The notes beneath the pieces are model-generated. The model saw nothing but the letters and a program-made list of their open reading frames with translations. It was not told the DNA's origin and made no database searches. 64,000 nucleotides of DNA from Guadua angustifolia (Eukaryota; Streptophyta; Magnoliopsida; Poales; Poaceae), in contig CM070514.1 in assembly GCA_036346375.1 (NCBI GenBank), forward strand, positions 15,900,463-15,964,462, in the 5' to 3' direction. How positions within the stretch are numbered: the first letter of the stretch is position 1; the number at the start of each line of letters is the position of its first letter. The translations under genes were made by a program, and so were the position numbers. Below are positions 1 through 10,997 of this stretch, piece by piece.

Positions 1-1067
1 ATGGTGGTCTCTTCGACCACAGTGATCACAGTGATCATCACTATGCTAGCTTTTGACACACGGACCAAGATGAGAGAAAACTTCTCGATGTTGGCACGAT
101 GGGGATCGATTTGAGGCAGAATGCTTGGTATGCCCGTGACAGTGATGAGCATGCCTTTGACCCCGTGAGGTTGCTCGGGAATCGCTCTGAGAGTCCTCGC
201 GGTACCGATCATACCTCCCACGGCCTTCCCGAGCAAGGTCTCGAGAATACCGTGACGGGAGCGAACTGGGGTGTGATGTCAATTTTCCCGAGAAGCACTT
301 CTGGCTTCTTTGTCACAAGGTGACCCTAAAAACTTCATGTCGGAGGCGAGTTGCTCCAAGTTTTCAGCTACGACAGCGCCCATCGCTTCTAGGTCCACCT
401 GTTTAGGGAAATTCCGAAGATCACGCACGACCGTCGCCAGATCTTGCAGTCGCTCCCTGTTCTAGGGAACGAGAGGAGGCGAGCTTGGTTGAAGATCGCG
501 TACATGCTTCGGTGTGTGACAACCGCGAGAAATCTCACGAGCTAGGGTTTCAGCCCTAGCACTCAGATTTTCACAAGCTTGACGGCGGATACTTGCCAAG
601 GTCTTGTTTAGGGACGCTTTCAGGTGGTTTCTGGCCGCTTCATAGCGATGATGACGGGTAGCCCCCGAGGATTCATTCTTGGGGTCTTCTTCTTCTCCCG
701 CCATCTTGACATCGCGAGAATGCGAGGATCGTGAAGGTGACATCATGGTGTCTCCCCGTGATATAGTTTCGTGATCGGGCTCGAAATGGTCGGGAATGTC
801 CAGACCATCATAGAGTCCATCACACTCCTCATCATCTGTGAGGGTATCACGTTGAGAGCGAAGGTATCACTCTCGCGCTGCAGCCACCAGGGAAATACTC
901 CCGGACTCAATGTGACCCTCTAGGTCAGCGACACCGGTTACGCCTTCATAGGCATAGTACATGTCATCATCCTCGGCGTCATCTAAGGCGCAGAGGTCTT
1001 GAGTATCCCGGGAATTGGGCATCTTCAGGGATTCTTGACGAAAGGATCTGCTAGTGACGATCCCCAC
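1..1067 (-). pseudogene. Tat-like gypsy gag N-terminal part (element G), broken
   Basis: Reading leftward from the primer site at about 1060-1080, the minus strand holds open segments rich in Arg, Glu and Ser (for example 462-746, beginning MMSPSRSSHSRD, and 867-1067 with a DDAEDDD run). They are separated by stops and frame changes. Position just inside an LTR and the charged composition fit the N-terminal part of a Tat/Ogre-type capsid protein. No capsid core or zinc knuckle is seen because the window edge cuts it off. Family assignment rests mainly on the LTR and primer site next door and on resemblance to the other Tat elements here. It is an old, non-functional copy. Confidence 0.5.
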
Positions 1068-1080
1068 AGACGGTGCTAGC
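1058..1080 (-). other. Primer-binding site of element G
   Basis: Directly inside the LTR, the minus strand reads GCACCGTCTGTGGGGA. This resembles the GGCGCCGTCTGTGGGA primer site of many grass gypsy elements, with small changes. It fixes the orientation of G (minus) and marks 1081-1816 as its 5' LTR. Confidence 0.6.
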
Positions 1081-1816
1081 TGTCAATGTTTGGGAAACAG
1101 GTCCCCGTCGAGCTTACTTGTTGAATGAGGGATCAACAGAGCCCCTTTTTGGTGAAGAGTTTGCGTCTGGAGAATGCGCTTAGGATAGGATACTCAAAAA
1201 ATAAACAAAGGTTTATACTGGTTCGGGCCTCCCACAGCGAAGATAATAACCCTAGTCCAGTGATTTCACTATTACTGTCAAACTCTTACAGGAAGGTTTG
1301 TGTATATCTGTGTGTTTGTGTATATTTGTGTGTTTGTGTCTTGCTCTCTCTTTTTCTCCGTTCCCATCCCCTTTATCAATTTACTAGGGGGTTCTTATAG
1401 CTCACAAGATACTTGAAATAATTGCAGCCGAATAATGCACAATTTACTACATTAACCGTGGCTGTAACTGCAGCCTTGCTTCTCGCCACGTTCCTGTTGT
1501 GGGCATAACGGCCCTAGATCGTGGCGTAATTATCATCACTTAAACATTGTGGGGTGAACATGATCTTTCGATCATGCTCGAGGATTTCCCCAGCTCTGAC
1601 CAATCCTTACGCGTTCTTGAGCTTGCATGCTCGAGGACGAGCTTGTATGCTTGTGGGCGAGCTTGGATGCTCGTAGGTGAGCTTGGGTGCTCGTGGATGA
1701 GCACCGGGCCTACTCCAGTCGAGCGGACCCGCCGGTTAGACTATCCAAGGGTCCTCCTTGGGGACACCATCCAAGGGCTTGCATGGTCAGCCAAAACTGG
1801 CTGCCAGAGTATAACA
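1081..1816 (-). repeat. 5' LTR of gypsy element G
   Basis: A 736-bp block begins TGTCAATG and ends ATAACA, so it has TG...CA ends. On the left it is flanked by the primer site and gag, and on the right by copia reverse transcriptase that resumes mid-domain at 1817. It contains the phrase GGTTCGGGCC followed about 20 bases later by GATAATAACCCTA, which recurs in the LTR of element B near 41660-41700, and a TGTGTATATYTGTGTGT mini-repeat at about 1300-1345. The matching 3' LTR and duplicated target lie outside the window. Confidence 0.65.
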
Positions 1817-2886
1817 GTCCTTATGGAGATTATCCAATCCTCGACACTTCTTAGTCATGGTTTTAAGATGGGTATAGTAGACAAGACTCTATTTATCAGG
1901 CATCAGTATTCTCATTTTCTTCTTATCTAGATTTATGTGGACAAAATTATCTTTGGTGGCTCTTCGCATTCTCTTGTATCTTAGTTTTAAGAGGTGATGA
2001 GCACAGAGCCTGAGATGAGTATGATGGGTGAGTTGAGCTATTTTCTTGGCTTCCAAATCAAGCAGACTTGGGAGGGCACCTTCTTGTATCTAGGCAAGTA
2101 CACTCGAGACCTCCTGAGGCCCTTCAACAAGTCTGATGGGAAGCCAATGATGACTCCTATAGCCACCACTACTATTCTCGAGCATGATGAGAATGGTGAG
2201 CTAGTTGATCAGAAGGAGTTCCGGAGCATGATTGGCTCCCTCTTGTATCTCACTGCCTTGAGGCATGACACACATTTTACTATGTGTCTGTGCGCTCAAT
2301 TTTAGGCTTCTCCTCATGCCTCTCACCGCTAGGCGGTAAAGCGCATATTCAGGTAGCTTTGAGCTACCACTGATTATGGTATTTAGTACTCTTTCTCTTC
2401 TTGTGTGTCCCTTAGAGTCTTTTTTGATGCAGATTTTACTAGCTGTAGGATAGATAGGAAGAGAACTTCTGGCACTTACCAATTCATTGGCACTTCTCTT
2501 GTTTCTTGGTCATCTAGAAAGCAGTCCGGAGTTGCACAGTTTACCGCTGAGGTCGAGTATGTGCTGCAGCTAGTTGCTGTAGTTAGGTGCTCTGGATGAG
2601 ATCGACCATGCGGGACTTTGGGTTAGAGATAGAGAGTGTTCCACTTTTCTGTGATAACACTTCTGTTATTTGCATTGCAAAAAGCTCAGTGCAACACTCT
2701 GGGACCAATCACATTGATATTAGATATCACTTCCTTAGAGACCATGTGGAGAAGGGAGATATAGTGCTTCTGTTTGTGGAGAGTGACCATCAAATTGTCG
2801 ATATATTTACCAAGCCTTTAGATAGCTCTAGGTTTGTGGCCTTGAGAGGAGAGCTTGGAGTTGTGTGCCCTTATGGCATCAATTGA
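1817..2886 (+). pseudogene. Copia (Sirevirus-type) reverse transcriptase-RNase H, 3' part of pol (element H)
   Basis: The fragment starts inside reverse transcriptase (LLSHGFKMG, then the palm strand YVDKIIFGG near 1932) and continues through GELSYFLGFQIKQ and GSLLYLTALR. It ends in copia RNase H (SWSSRKQSGVAQFTAEVEY, LFCDNTSVICIAKS, HIDIRYHFLRDHVEKG, DIFTKPL) and a stop at 2886. Copia polymerases normally have YVDD, so the second catalytic Asp is replaced by Lys. There are at least four in-frame stops or frame shifts (about 1929, 1985, 2304 and 2597). Upstream pol and gag are displaced by element G. The copia assignment is secure; the Sirevirus placement rests on the polypurine-like tracts downstream. 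Confidence 0.85.
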
Positions 2887-4452
2887 GGGGTAGCTGGTTT
2901 GTATATTATGTACTATACATATTTTCTTTCAGTATTTTTCATGCATTTTTGGGTGATATTAGGCTTAATTCTAGAGTTGTGAGTTCACTTCACTTGGACT
3001 TCTGACATGCTTTGTATAGACCTCTAATCTTATGTTATAGGTTGCTATCATGCACAATTAGCTGTTCCCTCATAGTCTTATAAGTCTAGCAGGTGTTAGG
3101 CCCCCTGGGTAGACAGGGTCTATGTGCACTCCTTAGCTTAGGATCTAGATGCAACATCCCTATGTCAATTATTAGGAAAGATGAGAGCGTGTCTGAGTTA
3201 TTGTATTCTCTACTATCTTTTCTATACTATCTTTTCTATGCTCTTCTCAACTTTCTCTTCTCATTTTGTGCTTCTGGTTTTGATTGAGTTTATTTGGACC
3301 TTCCTTGAGCTTAATTTTGCTAATAACTCAAGTTGAACAAGATTTGTGCTTAAAATTGATTCACTTATTGAGGGGGAGTTTGAGAATCTACTTCATGCAT
3401 TGCATATAGACTTTATTTTCTGTCTTATGAGCTTTGTCTATTATGCAAATAAGCTATTATTCATGCTATGCGCCTTGCTGCTTTTCTAAAGAAAAATGCT
3501 AGCTTAGATATGTCCAAGTTCATTTTGATTCATCTTACTAAGATTGTTAAAATATGGAAATTAAAGCTTTAAAGAAAACTTGATGAAATATGCTGCTTTT
3601 ACTTACTATATTTCTTCTTTAGGTGTATATGTCATTATTTGTGAAATTTTGGATTTCTACTAGAGTCCCTATAGCAACTTGGGTAAAGCTAGGTAGATCC
3701 ATACTCGAGTCCTTCATAAATCTATGTGCTAAACTGAAAAAATTGACTCTTTTTATGCTAATTGATCTCAACACTTTATATTCACGAGATTGCCTCCCAT
3801 TGTACTTAGGATGAATTTAGAATGTATCGTGTATAACCAAGACCATTGTTTTAAGAGTTCATCTTGAGATGGTCGATTATAGTTTGAGTCAATTTCTCTT
3901 GAAAAATGCAACTAAAAAAACAACACATGTGTGGGTCAAGAATATAAATAATATAAAATATTTGTACCCTGCTATGTGCTTTGAAATCTTAAAAAAATAA
4001 GTGGATAAAGAATACAAATAATGTTACACATTTGCTCCCCACTATTTCATTTGAAATCTTAAAAAGAAAAATTTACATTGAAGATAATTGAACCCGAAGG
4101 ATTTTATATGCACATCTAGCTTTCCCAAAGTATTGAGTAGGTTGAACTCTAGGTTTTCCATTTGATCCAGTATGGCTTTGCTTTGAGTTTAGAAACTATG
4201 CTAAGTATTGCAATTGTTAATTCATTCAAAAAAATGACATGGTTTTATTTGTGCTTGCTAAGCAAAATTGACATTTGCACTTGGACATGTCTTAGTTTAG
4301 CCTAATATGAACTTGAGAAGCTTGCTGTCTACTTTGTAAATGTGGTCACTTCGATAATTTTGAAAGTTATTTTAGGATGCATTTCAAACATACATGTGTA
4401 AAAGGAAACACAATGCCACCTTGATGCCTATATTGCCAAAAGGTGGAGAAAT
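2887..4452 (+). other. 3' non-coding region of element H with polypurine-like tracts
   Basis: There is no credible reading frame over about 1.5 kb of AT-rich sequence. Two polypurine-like tracts occur: TTGAGGGGGAGTTTGAG at about 3367 and CCAAAAGGTGGAGAAA at about 4438, the second immediately before the proposed LTR start. A long non-coding stretch with several polypurine copies after RNase H is typical of Sireviruses. An envelope-like ORF, present in some Sireviruses, is not detectable. Confidence 0.5.
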
Positions 4453-4665
4453 TGTAGAAAAGTATCATTTAAAGATAAAAAGGTGAATGCATTTTGGTTC
4501 TTATGATCATGGTAAAAACTTGCTAATTCTTATGATCATAAGCATACTTGAGCTTTTTGTGAGTTTTTATTAGATTTTAGAGCCTTTGTGAAAAACTCTC
4601 TTTCTTTTGTTTTGCTCTAAAAATCCTTCTAGCCAACTTGGTCATGACCTTATTTCTTTCTCTTT
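4453..4665 (+). repeat. Left piece of the LTR shared by H and K
   Basis: This starts TGTAGAAAAG right after a polypurine-like tract. It is cut at 4665 by the CACTA element J and seems to resume at 19949. The boundary is inferred from position because the second copy of the LTR is not in the window. Confidence 0.4.
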
Positions 4666-5100
4666 CACTACAGGAATCCACATTATTTTCGTTTACCAAA
4701 AGCCGATTTAAAATAGCTATTTTCGTCATTTTTTCCAGATTTTCGCCGGCTTTTGGCCGACGAAAAACAACAACGAAAAATACAAGGAATTTCGTCGAAC
4801 CCATTTAAAATAAATTTATTTTCGACGGTTTACGTGGTCGTCGAAATTACTAGTCGATGCACCGAACCGTGCTCGATCTTGATGTGGCATATGTATTTTT
4901 ATTTAGCCGATTTAAATTAACTTATTTTCGGTTTTTGGCTATTTTACGCGGCTTAACCGCCAAAAAATGCAGAAATTTCGTCGGCAAAAATTGTTATTTT
5001 CAATCGCCACGTAGTTATTTTCATCGGTCAGTAGTTATTTTCGTCGGCCAATAGTTATTTTCGTCGGCCTGGACGACGGAAATAATATTTTAATTTCAAA
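4666..5100. repeat. Left terminal and subterminal repeats of CACTA J
   Basis: After the terminal CACTACAGG come repeated words such as GCCGATTTAAA (two copies), TTATTTTCG(A)CGG and its complement, and the phrase TAGTTATTTTCRTCGG three times at about 5031-5070. The tract then fades into an A-rich stretch. Subterminal repeats of this kind are binding sites for the transposon's DNA-binding protein in the En/Spm family. Confidence 0.75.
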
Positions 5101-5443
5101 AAAAATTAAAAAAAAATATAAAATCCCAGAAAATTCACCAAAAATCCTAGAAAATAATGAAAATTCATTGTAGTGTTTTATATCAACAGATTTCATCACG
5201 TAAAAGAATGAACAACAACATCACAAGATTAGTGTCCATCATAGAAAGTTGCATGCGTATGCATGCTAGTAAATTAACATGTCTATGGATCAAAAATTCA
5301 AGTAACAAAATTCTCCGTCATCACTCAAATCTACAACAGCTTTTTCCCAATAAACTAAGAATAGTAAAACATAAGCATATAAATAGGCATGAGTTGACAT
5401 TTGAAACTAACAAAGACCAAGTTCTAACAGAAATACAAGATAC

Positions 5444-7237
5444 CGCTCTCCTTTCTCAAGTCAAGTGGTATGAAATTCACCATGTCAGTAATCATCAACC
5501 TACATGACAAGATCGACGCCAATGTTGCAGTCGAGTGCACCATATTACAAGCAAACTACCTACCAAAAGAAGATACTAGCAAAAGCAAAATAAAAAGGTG
5601 AAACATGGGATTATTTTCAGCAAGACAAGTGGCATCTCAAAGTTGATCTAGAATTTCAAATATGTACAAAGATAATAAGAATATTCACATATCCATATAT
5701 TCAAAATGCTCATATAAGCATGTCAAGATGAACGATTCTGTCTCCCTGTACACCTTCATATCAATGTATCCGAGCCTCCTGCCATGTGCCAAGAAAACTA
5801 AAAACTTAAATTAGCTAAATCAATACGTTTTCTCAGATATTGTTGCTACAGAACCACACTAGAGATAGATCAAGATGATACCTTGTACACGCTTAGTGCA
5901 CAAGTATAATACACTTGGTATAGAGAAATTGATTAATTGTCAGTTTTGTCAAGCCCATGTGGGTGGTAAGAATATAGGTGAGAGGAAATCAGAAACCAAA
6001 AACACAATTAAAGTATGCGACATGACTTGAGAATATTACCTCGGGCAATCAAACACAAGATAGTCATCATCCAAATAGTTCTCTAATTGTTCATCCAACC
6101 AATCATCGAAGTTGTCTTCAAGGTGCCTAATTAAGACTTTCTTAAGGAAACAATGACCGACAAAGACAAAATCCTAATGAAATAAATTATATGCCAATAC
6201 AAAACATTAGCATCACTTGAATTGCATAATCACAAAGGATTGATAGGATCCTAGATTACAATATAGCTCTTGAGAGTGTTTTGACTACAAACAAAAGAAG
6301 AGTTACCATGAACCATGTAAGTTGTAACTCGATGTAAATTAACAAATAAGGTAACTAATCAAATTCACGTAATGGCATCCGATTTAAAGTGTAGAAAATT
6401 GGAAGTTAGCATCTATGTGAATGTCTTCAACAAATGGAGCAAACAGATTGAAAAGGTAACTAGTGCCATAGTATTTAGATAGCAAAATTTGGGAATACAT
6501 CGACACTATTTACTCTTGGAACATCTATATATAACTATTGTTGGTGAAAACAAAGCAGTAGGTAGTTAATTCTAGAAGGAACAATGTGCAACCATCCCAC
6601 CAACATTCATCGACTTATTGAGGAATATCCGATCATTGCATGGCCACAATTTACGTAACACCTTGGTTCAAATTGCCAAGCAAAGTAATGCCTTCTAAAC
6701 CAATATGTACTAAACCTCATGAGCCTCAAGATAGTTGCAGTAACAATTACAAAGATGTACTACAAGACTAGTTTATGCCCAACACCTGCCATTGCATCTC
6801 CAACCCACATATGTTTCAAAATGTAACAAAGAACACATGGAAAATAATGTGTCAGAAGGTGTTATCTCGTAACTAAATAGCTTGGAAGACAACGATTAAT
6901 GATAAATAAAGACAACTTTTGATAAAAAGGATACTCCATGCAATAGATAAGCCCGCCATTTGGCCCCATCCCAAGTTCCTCCATAACATCATCTAACGAT
7001 ATGAGCTCTCTAATATCTCGCAAACATACCAATGTAGAGTAGAGTAAGAGCCACATTTACATGTGTACACAAGAAGCATAAGAACATTCTTACCCATAGA
7101 TACAGATAGTCAAGTGCTCTGCACTGGATCGAGATTGACAATGTGAATCGCCCCGCCCAAAGCGTCTCGCAATGTTGATACAAATCGGAGCAATAGGTCG
7201 ATCGCATGCTAAAGAATAACCGATTAGAGCAAGCCAT
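5444..7237 (-). pseudogene. GPN3: Captured GPN-loop GTPase gene fragment (GPN3 type), four exons
   Basis: GPN-loop GTPases help assemble and import RNA polymerase II. Minus-strand exons with usable splice sites are visible. Exon 1, 7094-7237, has STYCSDLYQHCET, then in another frame GAIHIVNLDP. Exon 2, 6935-7016, has DIRELISLDDVMEELG followed by the family's defining Gly-Pro-Asn loop in GPNGGLIYCME. Exon 3, 6040-6126, has HLEDNFDDWLDEQLENYLDD then DYLVFDCP. A late exon, 5444-5499, has MVNFIPLDLRKES. Exons 1-3 abut GT...AG introns with matching phase. The P-loop before STYC is garbled, exon 1 has a frame shift, and the exons expected between DCP and MVNF are not recognisable. The introns show the capture was of genomic DNA. 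Everything lies inside CACTA J. Confidence 0.88.
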
Positions 7238-7560
7238 TTTCAGCTTCTCCTTAAATCAAATTTGAAGTCTCCGCATAATCCTCTTTCTTTAGTAGGCAAA
7301 TTTGCAACATGTGTTTGTAAATTTTCCTACATGTATATGTATACCATCCCACCTAATCACTAAACTAAATCCGAGATAAATCGAAAAGTAAACTATTTCG
7401 TTCGGAAGAAGCAAAGGCGTAACCCTAACTAACAGAGCGACGGACCAATTCGCCTCAAATCCTAATCGTACCGGAGATTGAACCAACCGCCTGCCAATCA
7501 CAACCACCTCTCCAAAAAAATTAAGCACGAGTGAAGCCATGGGAGTTGGCGACCATCACC
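7238..7560 (-). other. Probable captured 5' leader of the GPN3-type gene
   Basis: Upstream of the GPN3 start codon (7235-7237, minus) lies about 320 bp without coding signal. A CGGTACGATTAGG phrase looks like a leader intron donor. It joins the ATP-citrate lyase fragment on the far side. It is probably the leader or promoter-proximal part of the captured gene, although no cDNA comparison could be made. Confidence 0.4.
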
Positions 7561-7590
7561 TTCACTAATGTGCGCACGCATGTGTTTGGT

Positions 7591-7650
7591 GTTTGAGGTG
7601 CTCCCGAGGAGGCACTTGAAGTCATACTCCCGGATCCTCTTCCGTGCCAT
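7591..7650 (-). pseudogene. ACLA: Captured N-terminus of ATP-citrate lyase alpha chain
   Basis: From an ATG at 7650 the minus strand reads MARKRIREYDFKCLL and, after a one-base shift, REHLK. This matches the conserved start of the plant ATP-citrate lyase A subunit (MARKKIREYDSKRLL, then EHLK), the cytosolic enzyme that makes acetyl-CoA from citrate. Only about 20 codons are recognisable before the sequence diverges. It lies in the same orientation as the GPN3 fragment, about 350 bp upstream of it, and ends 7 bp from element A. It is a second host-gene scrap carried by CACTA J. Identification rests on a short but distinctive match. Confidence 0.72.
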
Positions 7651-7656
7651 GGCCGT

Positions 7657-8677
7657 TGTCGGCGATTTTACGCCAGGGTACCCTCTCCGCCGCACAAAAG
7701 CATGCGTGGCCCACATGGCGCCTGGCAAAGCGGGTGGGTGTTTACACCCGCTCTGAGTGATGTCACCACGTGGCGCCGGGCGAGCAGTGGGCGACCACGC
7801 TCGCTGCGCTACGCCGCCAAATTTCATATGGCGGCTCGCGGCGCGATTAAGCGAGCACGCTCGCCCACCGTGCCGGTTCACGGGCGCCGGGCGGCGGTGG
7901 GCGACACGCCGCCGCCGCCGCCAGCCCACGTGGTGGCTCGGCGGCGCTATGCAGCACGCCTCGTCCACCGGTGCCGGTCCACGGGCGCCCGGGCGAGCAG
8001 TGGGCAACCACGCCGCCGCCGGCCGCCCACGCGTGGCGGGTGAGCGAAGCACGCTTTGTTCATCCCGCCGCCATGCAAAAGGTGGGATGCGGTGGCTACC
8101 AAGTCTCCTTCCACGCTGCATCGTGTTAGAGACAAAATCGCTGTGCAGTGCATGTCGATTCCAAGCGAATTTCGCAACAAGCCTGCTCTCGACGCCACAC
8201 CTACCCGCCGCAGAGAGGTCCTTTCCCTAAGAACCGGCGAAGGCATGCGCGGCATTAATTAGGGTCAAGGAACGGGACAACAGATAAAGATGTAATAAAT
8301 GCATGTAAGATAAGCATGATGACATCCTCCTCCATCTCGACTCGTAAGCCCGCATATAAGGGCACTTGAGAACATACGAAAAAAGAGAGAAAGGGAGGAA
8401 AAGAAACTCAACAGAAGAGCCGGTCATCGCGAAGCTCAGAACCAAGCCCACGACATTCAATCCAAGACTAAGCAGGAAGTAGGGCTGTTACCCTTCTCCA
8501 TGGGGGCCTGAACCTGGGTAAAATCGTGTGTTCATCTGGATTTTAGACATCAGAATTCGTTAGTGTGAGAGGTGCTGGGGTTTCCCTCTGCTAGGGTTCG
8601 CCGGCTACCAAAGACACCCCCCTGCCGAACCGAACCCGGTCCGTAGACTTGGGCCTGTCAGTTGAAATACACCGACA
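7657..8677 (+). repeat. 5' LTR of element A
   Basis: The block begins TGTCGG and ends CCGACA, a perfect 6-bp inverted end. It is GC-rich in its first third, with repeated CACGTGGCG/GGGCGACCACG words. A TATA-like GCATATAAGGGC lies at about 8352 and a CTAGGGTTCGCCGGCTACC phrase near the end. It aligns along its length with 18061-19088, with many 1-6 base indels. Confidence 0.85.
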
Positions 8678-8700
8678 GGGGCGCGCCAGGTAGGGGTCGG
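8678..8700 (+). other. Primer-binding site of element A
   Basis: GGGGCGCGCCAGGTAGGGG follows the CCGACA end of the 5' LTR. It has the look of the GGCGCGCCAGGTAGGGG primer site of Tat/Grande-like grass elements. Which tRNA it pairs with was not determined. Confidence 0.55.
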
Positions 8701-8767
8701 TAGTCGGTTTCTCCGATCATCTTTCCGGCGGGTTTCATGTTTTTTCTTCCAGCTCCGGCATTTGAAG

Positions 8768-10400
8768 ATGGTGGGTTCGCAACATCAGGAAGGGGAAGAG
8801 TCGGCCATACTCGAGTGTGTCCCGCGCTCTCGCCGACGCAAGAAAGTCTTACTCGCTTCGCTGGTGGTGGTGGCGCCTGGGCGGGGCGGATCATCCGGGC
8901 GACGCCACGACCATGGAGGCGGCCACTCTGCTCGTAATCTTCATGCGGCTCGTCTTCTCCTAGACCACCTCCCGGTGGAGCTTGCAGAGACTCCCACCGC
9001 TCTCGTGGTTGCAGATCTTGCCGGCCTTGTCGGGCTTGCCCAACTCGGTAGGGCTCCCCACGGCCGAGTGTGGTGGTATTCCGCCACCTGTATGCGCGGG
9101 CCGAGGGCTCGCAGGCTCTAGCCGCCTGGTGGCGCGCCTGCCAGGCAGCCAGGCCAGAAAGAGGCGCTGGCGTTGCCGTCCTGCCTCCGGAAGGAACCGT
9201 GGGGACCTAAGGAGTTATCTTGACGAGTCTCGCCGGCGGAGCGGCGATCTTCGTGGTCGTGTGCCGCGACGCCCCGTTCGGGAGCAGGGGCATGGTAAGT
9301 AGGTGGCCTCTGAAGATGAGAGTCCCCCTCGTGGCTCTCACCTACGGCCTAGGAGGGAGGGCTATTCCTCCGATTCAGCGGAGAGCCCCATCCCTCGCTC
9401 TCCGGGCCGAGCTCCCGGTGGGCGGCTGGGCTTTGTTTATGGCGTTGGATATCAAGCGTTCTCCCGACGGTTACACTGTGTGGAGTGGGCTGAGAGGTTT
9501 TGCCCAGCGTCTATAGAAAGCTACGACGGCACCACCAACCCAGAGGAGTTCCTGCAAATATATACAACGGTGGTGCGAGCGGCCGGTGGATCTGGAAACG
9601 TCATGGCCAATTATTTTCCAACGGCCTTGACGGGTTCTGTCCGTTCTTGGTTGTTGAACCTCTCGCGAGGGTCGGTGCACTCGTGGGAGGAGTTATGCGG
9701 CCTCTTCGTCGCTAATTTCCAGGGCTCCTTCGCGCAACCGGGTGTGGAGGATGATCTGCATGCCCTGGAGCAGCAAAAAGGGGAGTCGTTGCGTGATTTT
9801 ATTCGGCGGTTTTGCCATTGCCGCAACACGATCCCCCATATTTTGGAGCAATCGATCGCCATCGCCTGGAGAGGCGCCCGCGACCGCAAGATGAAGGAGA
9901 AGATGGCCACCCGCGATCGCCGCACCACCTCCGAAGCCGTTCTCTCGCGCATAAGTGCGCACGGCCGCGGAGGCGAGGGGGCTGTGACTCGTCCCTGTGG
10001 TGGCCGAGAAGAGATGAAGCCGACCTCGAAGGTTCCGCCCGCCAGCAAGAAGGCGCGAAGCCGAGGCAGAGAGACCGGCGGTCTTGGCCGCCGAACGCGA
10101 CCGCGACGATTCTGGATCACCAAGGCGTGACCGTCGTGATCAGCGTGACCGCCGCGATCGGCGGAATGACCGTCGTGACCGGCGTGATGACCGCCGCGGG
10201 CGGAAGGAGAGAGGGCCTTGGTGCCCGATTCATCGAACTAACACTCATGACCTGGACAATTGCCAGGTCGTGTACCGAATGGTGGAGCGGCGGGTCAAGG
10301 AACGCCGCCCCTGTGATGATGAACGTCATTCTCGTGACGGTGATCGTGGTGAAGACCCCGCCCCGCTGGCCTTCCAGCAGGTGGATCATACCCTGGCGTA
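8768..10400 (+). pseudogene. gag (capsid and zinc-knuckle region) of element A
   Basis: A basic N-terminal region (8768-9300, with stops) precedes the retrotransposon gag core at about 9500-9860. The core shows SYDGTTNPEEFLQIY, NVMANYFPTALTG, SWEELCGLFVANFQ and ESLRDFIRRFCHCRNTIP. After a frame change the chain continues into an Arg/Asp repeat (RRDRRDQRDRRDRR, about 10110-10190) and a histidine/cysteine knuckle, WCPIHRTNTHDLDNC, at about 10218-10262. It encodes the particle shell and RNA-binding part. At least two frame shifts make it non-functional. Confidence 0.8.
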
Positions 10401-10463
10401 CATCTATGGCGGTTCATCCGCTCTTCGCTCGAATACCGCCTGCAAGCGGTTGCGGAGGGAGGT

Positions 10464-10997
10464 GTGCACCGCGGGATCAAGTTCGGGGTCGCGTCGGACG
10501 CTGAAATGGTCGGAGGAGACGATCATCTTCAACAGTCGACCACCACGATGGTGCCGCTGCCCAGACATCTTCCGATTGTGGTGTCACCCACAGTCCGGAA
10601 TGTCCGGCTGGGCCGTGTGTTAATGGACGGAGGGAGTTCCCTCAGCCTCCTGTCCTCTACAGCATTTTTGGCTCTGCAAATTCCTCAGCAGGACTTGCAG
10701 CCATCGTGGCCTTTTTTCAGAATAGCCCCGGGGGTTAGTGCAATTCCCGTGGGCCAGGTTCGTCTCCCCGTTACTTTTGGAGAAAGGGATAATTATCGCA
10801 CCGAGTTGGTGGACTTTGAAGTCACTGATTTTGATCTTCCCTACAATGCTCTGCTTGGCCGACCGGCGTTGGCCAAGTTCATGGCGGCGACCCATTATGC
10901 ATACATGGTGGTAAAAATGCCAGGGCCCGCTGGCCCCATAACCATCCGGGTGGACCACTCTGAAGCTTTATGCCGCCATAAGTTGGCGCTGACATGA
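10464..10997 (+). CDS. Aspartic protease domain of element A
   Basis: The frame stays open for about 177 residues. It contains LGRVLMDGGSSLSLL, where Asp-Gly-Gly is the retropepsin catalytic triad in its Tat form, then LPVTFGERDNYRTE, VDFEVTDFDLPYNALLGRP and YAYMVVKMPGP. This is the typical gypsy Tat protease, which cleaves the polyprotein. It follows the gag knuckle in another frame and leads into the broken reverse transcriptase. Confidence 0.8.
   Translation: MHRGIKFGVASDAEMVGGDDHLQQSTTTMVPLPRHLPIVVSPTVRNVRLGRVLMDGGSSLSLLSSTAFLALQIPQQDLQPSWPFFRIAPGVSAIPVGQVRLPVTFGERDNYRTELVDFEVTDFDLPYNALLGRPALAKFMAATHYAYMVVKMPGPAGPITIRVDHSEALCRHKLALT

Noticed and set aside
4666..5177. A 512-bp miniature CACTA ending at TTGTAGTG (5170-5177), also followed by TTT
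   Set aside because: The inner end lacks the TATTTTCGACGG/GCCGATTTAAAT subterminal words, which are shared only by the ends at 4666 and 19948. A TTT flank by chance is easy in AT-rich DNA. It remains a possible alternative.
5157..5507. Plus-strand open frame of 116 codons in CACTA J
   Set aside because: It lies opposite the last recognisable GPN3 exon and its flanking intron; its sequence resembles no protein family.
7610..7614. AGGCA as target duplication of element A (also at 19089-19093)
   Set aside because: The 5' copy lies about 40 bp outside the LTR start supported by the TGTCGG/CCGACA ends and equal LTR lengths. A 5-bp match in that distance is not unusual.
7498..8255. Overlapping long open frames on both strands in the GC-rich part of A's LTR
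   Set aside because: They are Arg/Pro/Ala-rich, overlap each other in several frames and lie in a repeat present twice. They reflect GC content, except for the short ATP-citrate lyase segment before 7650.
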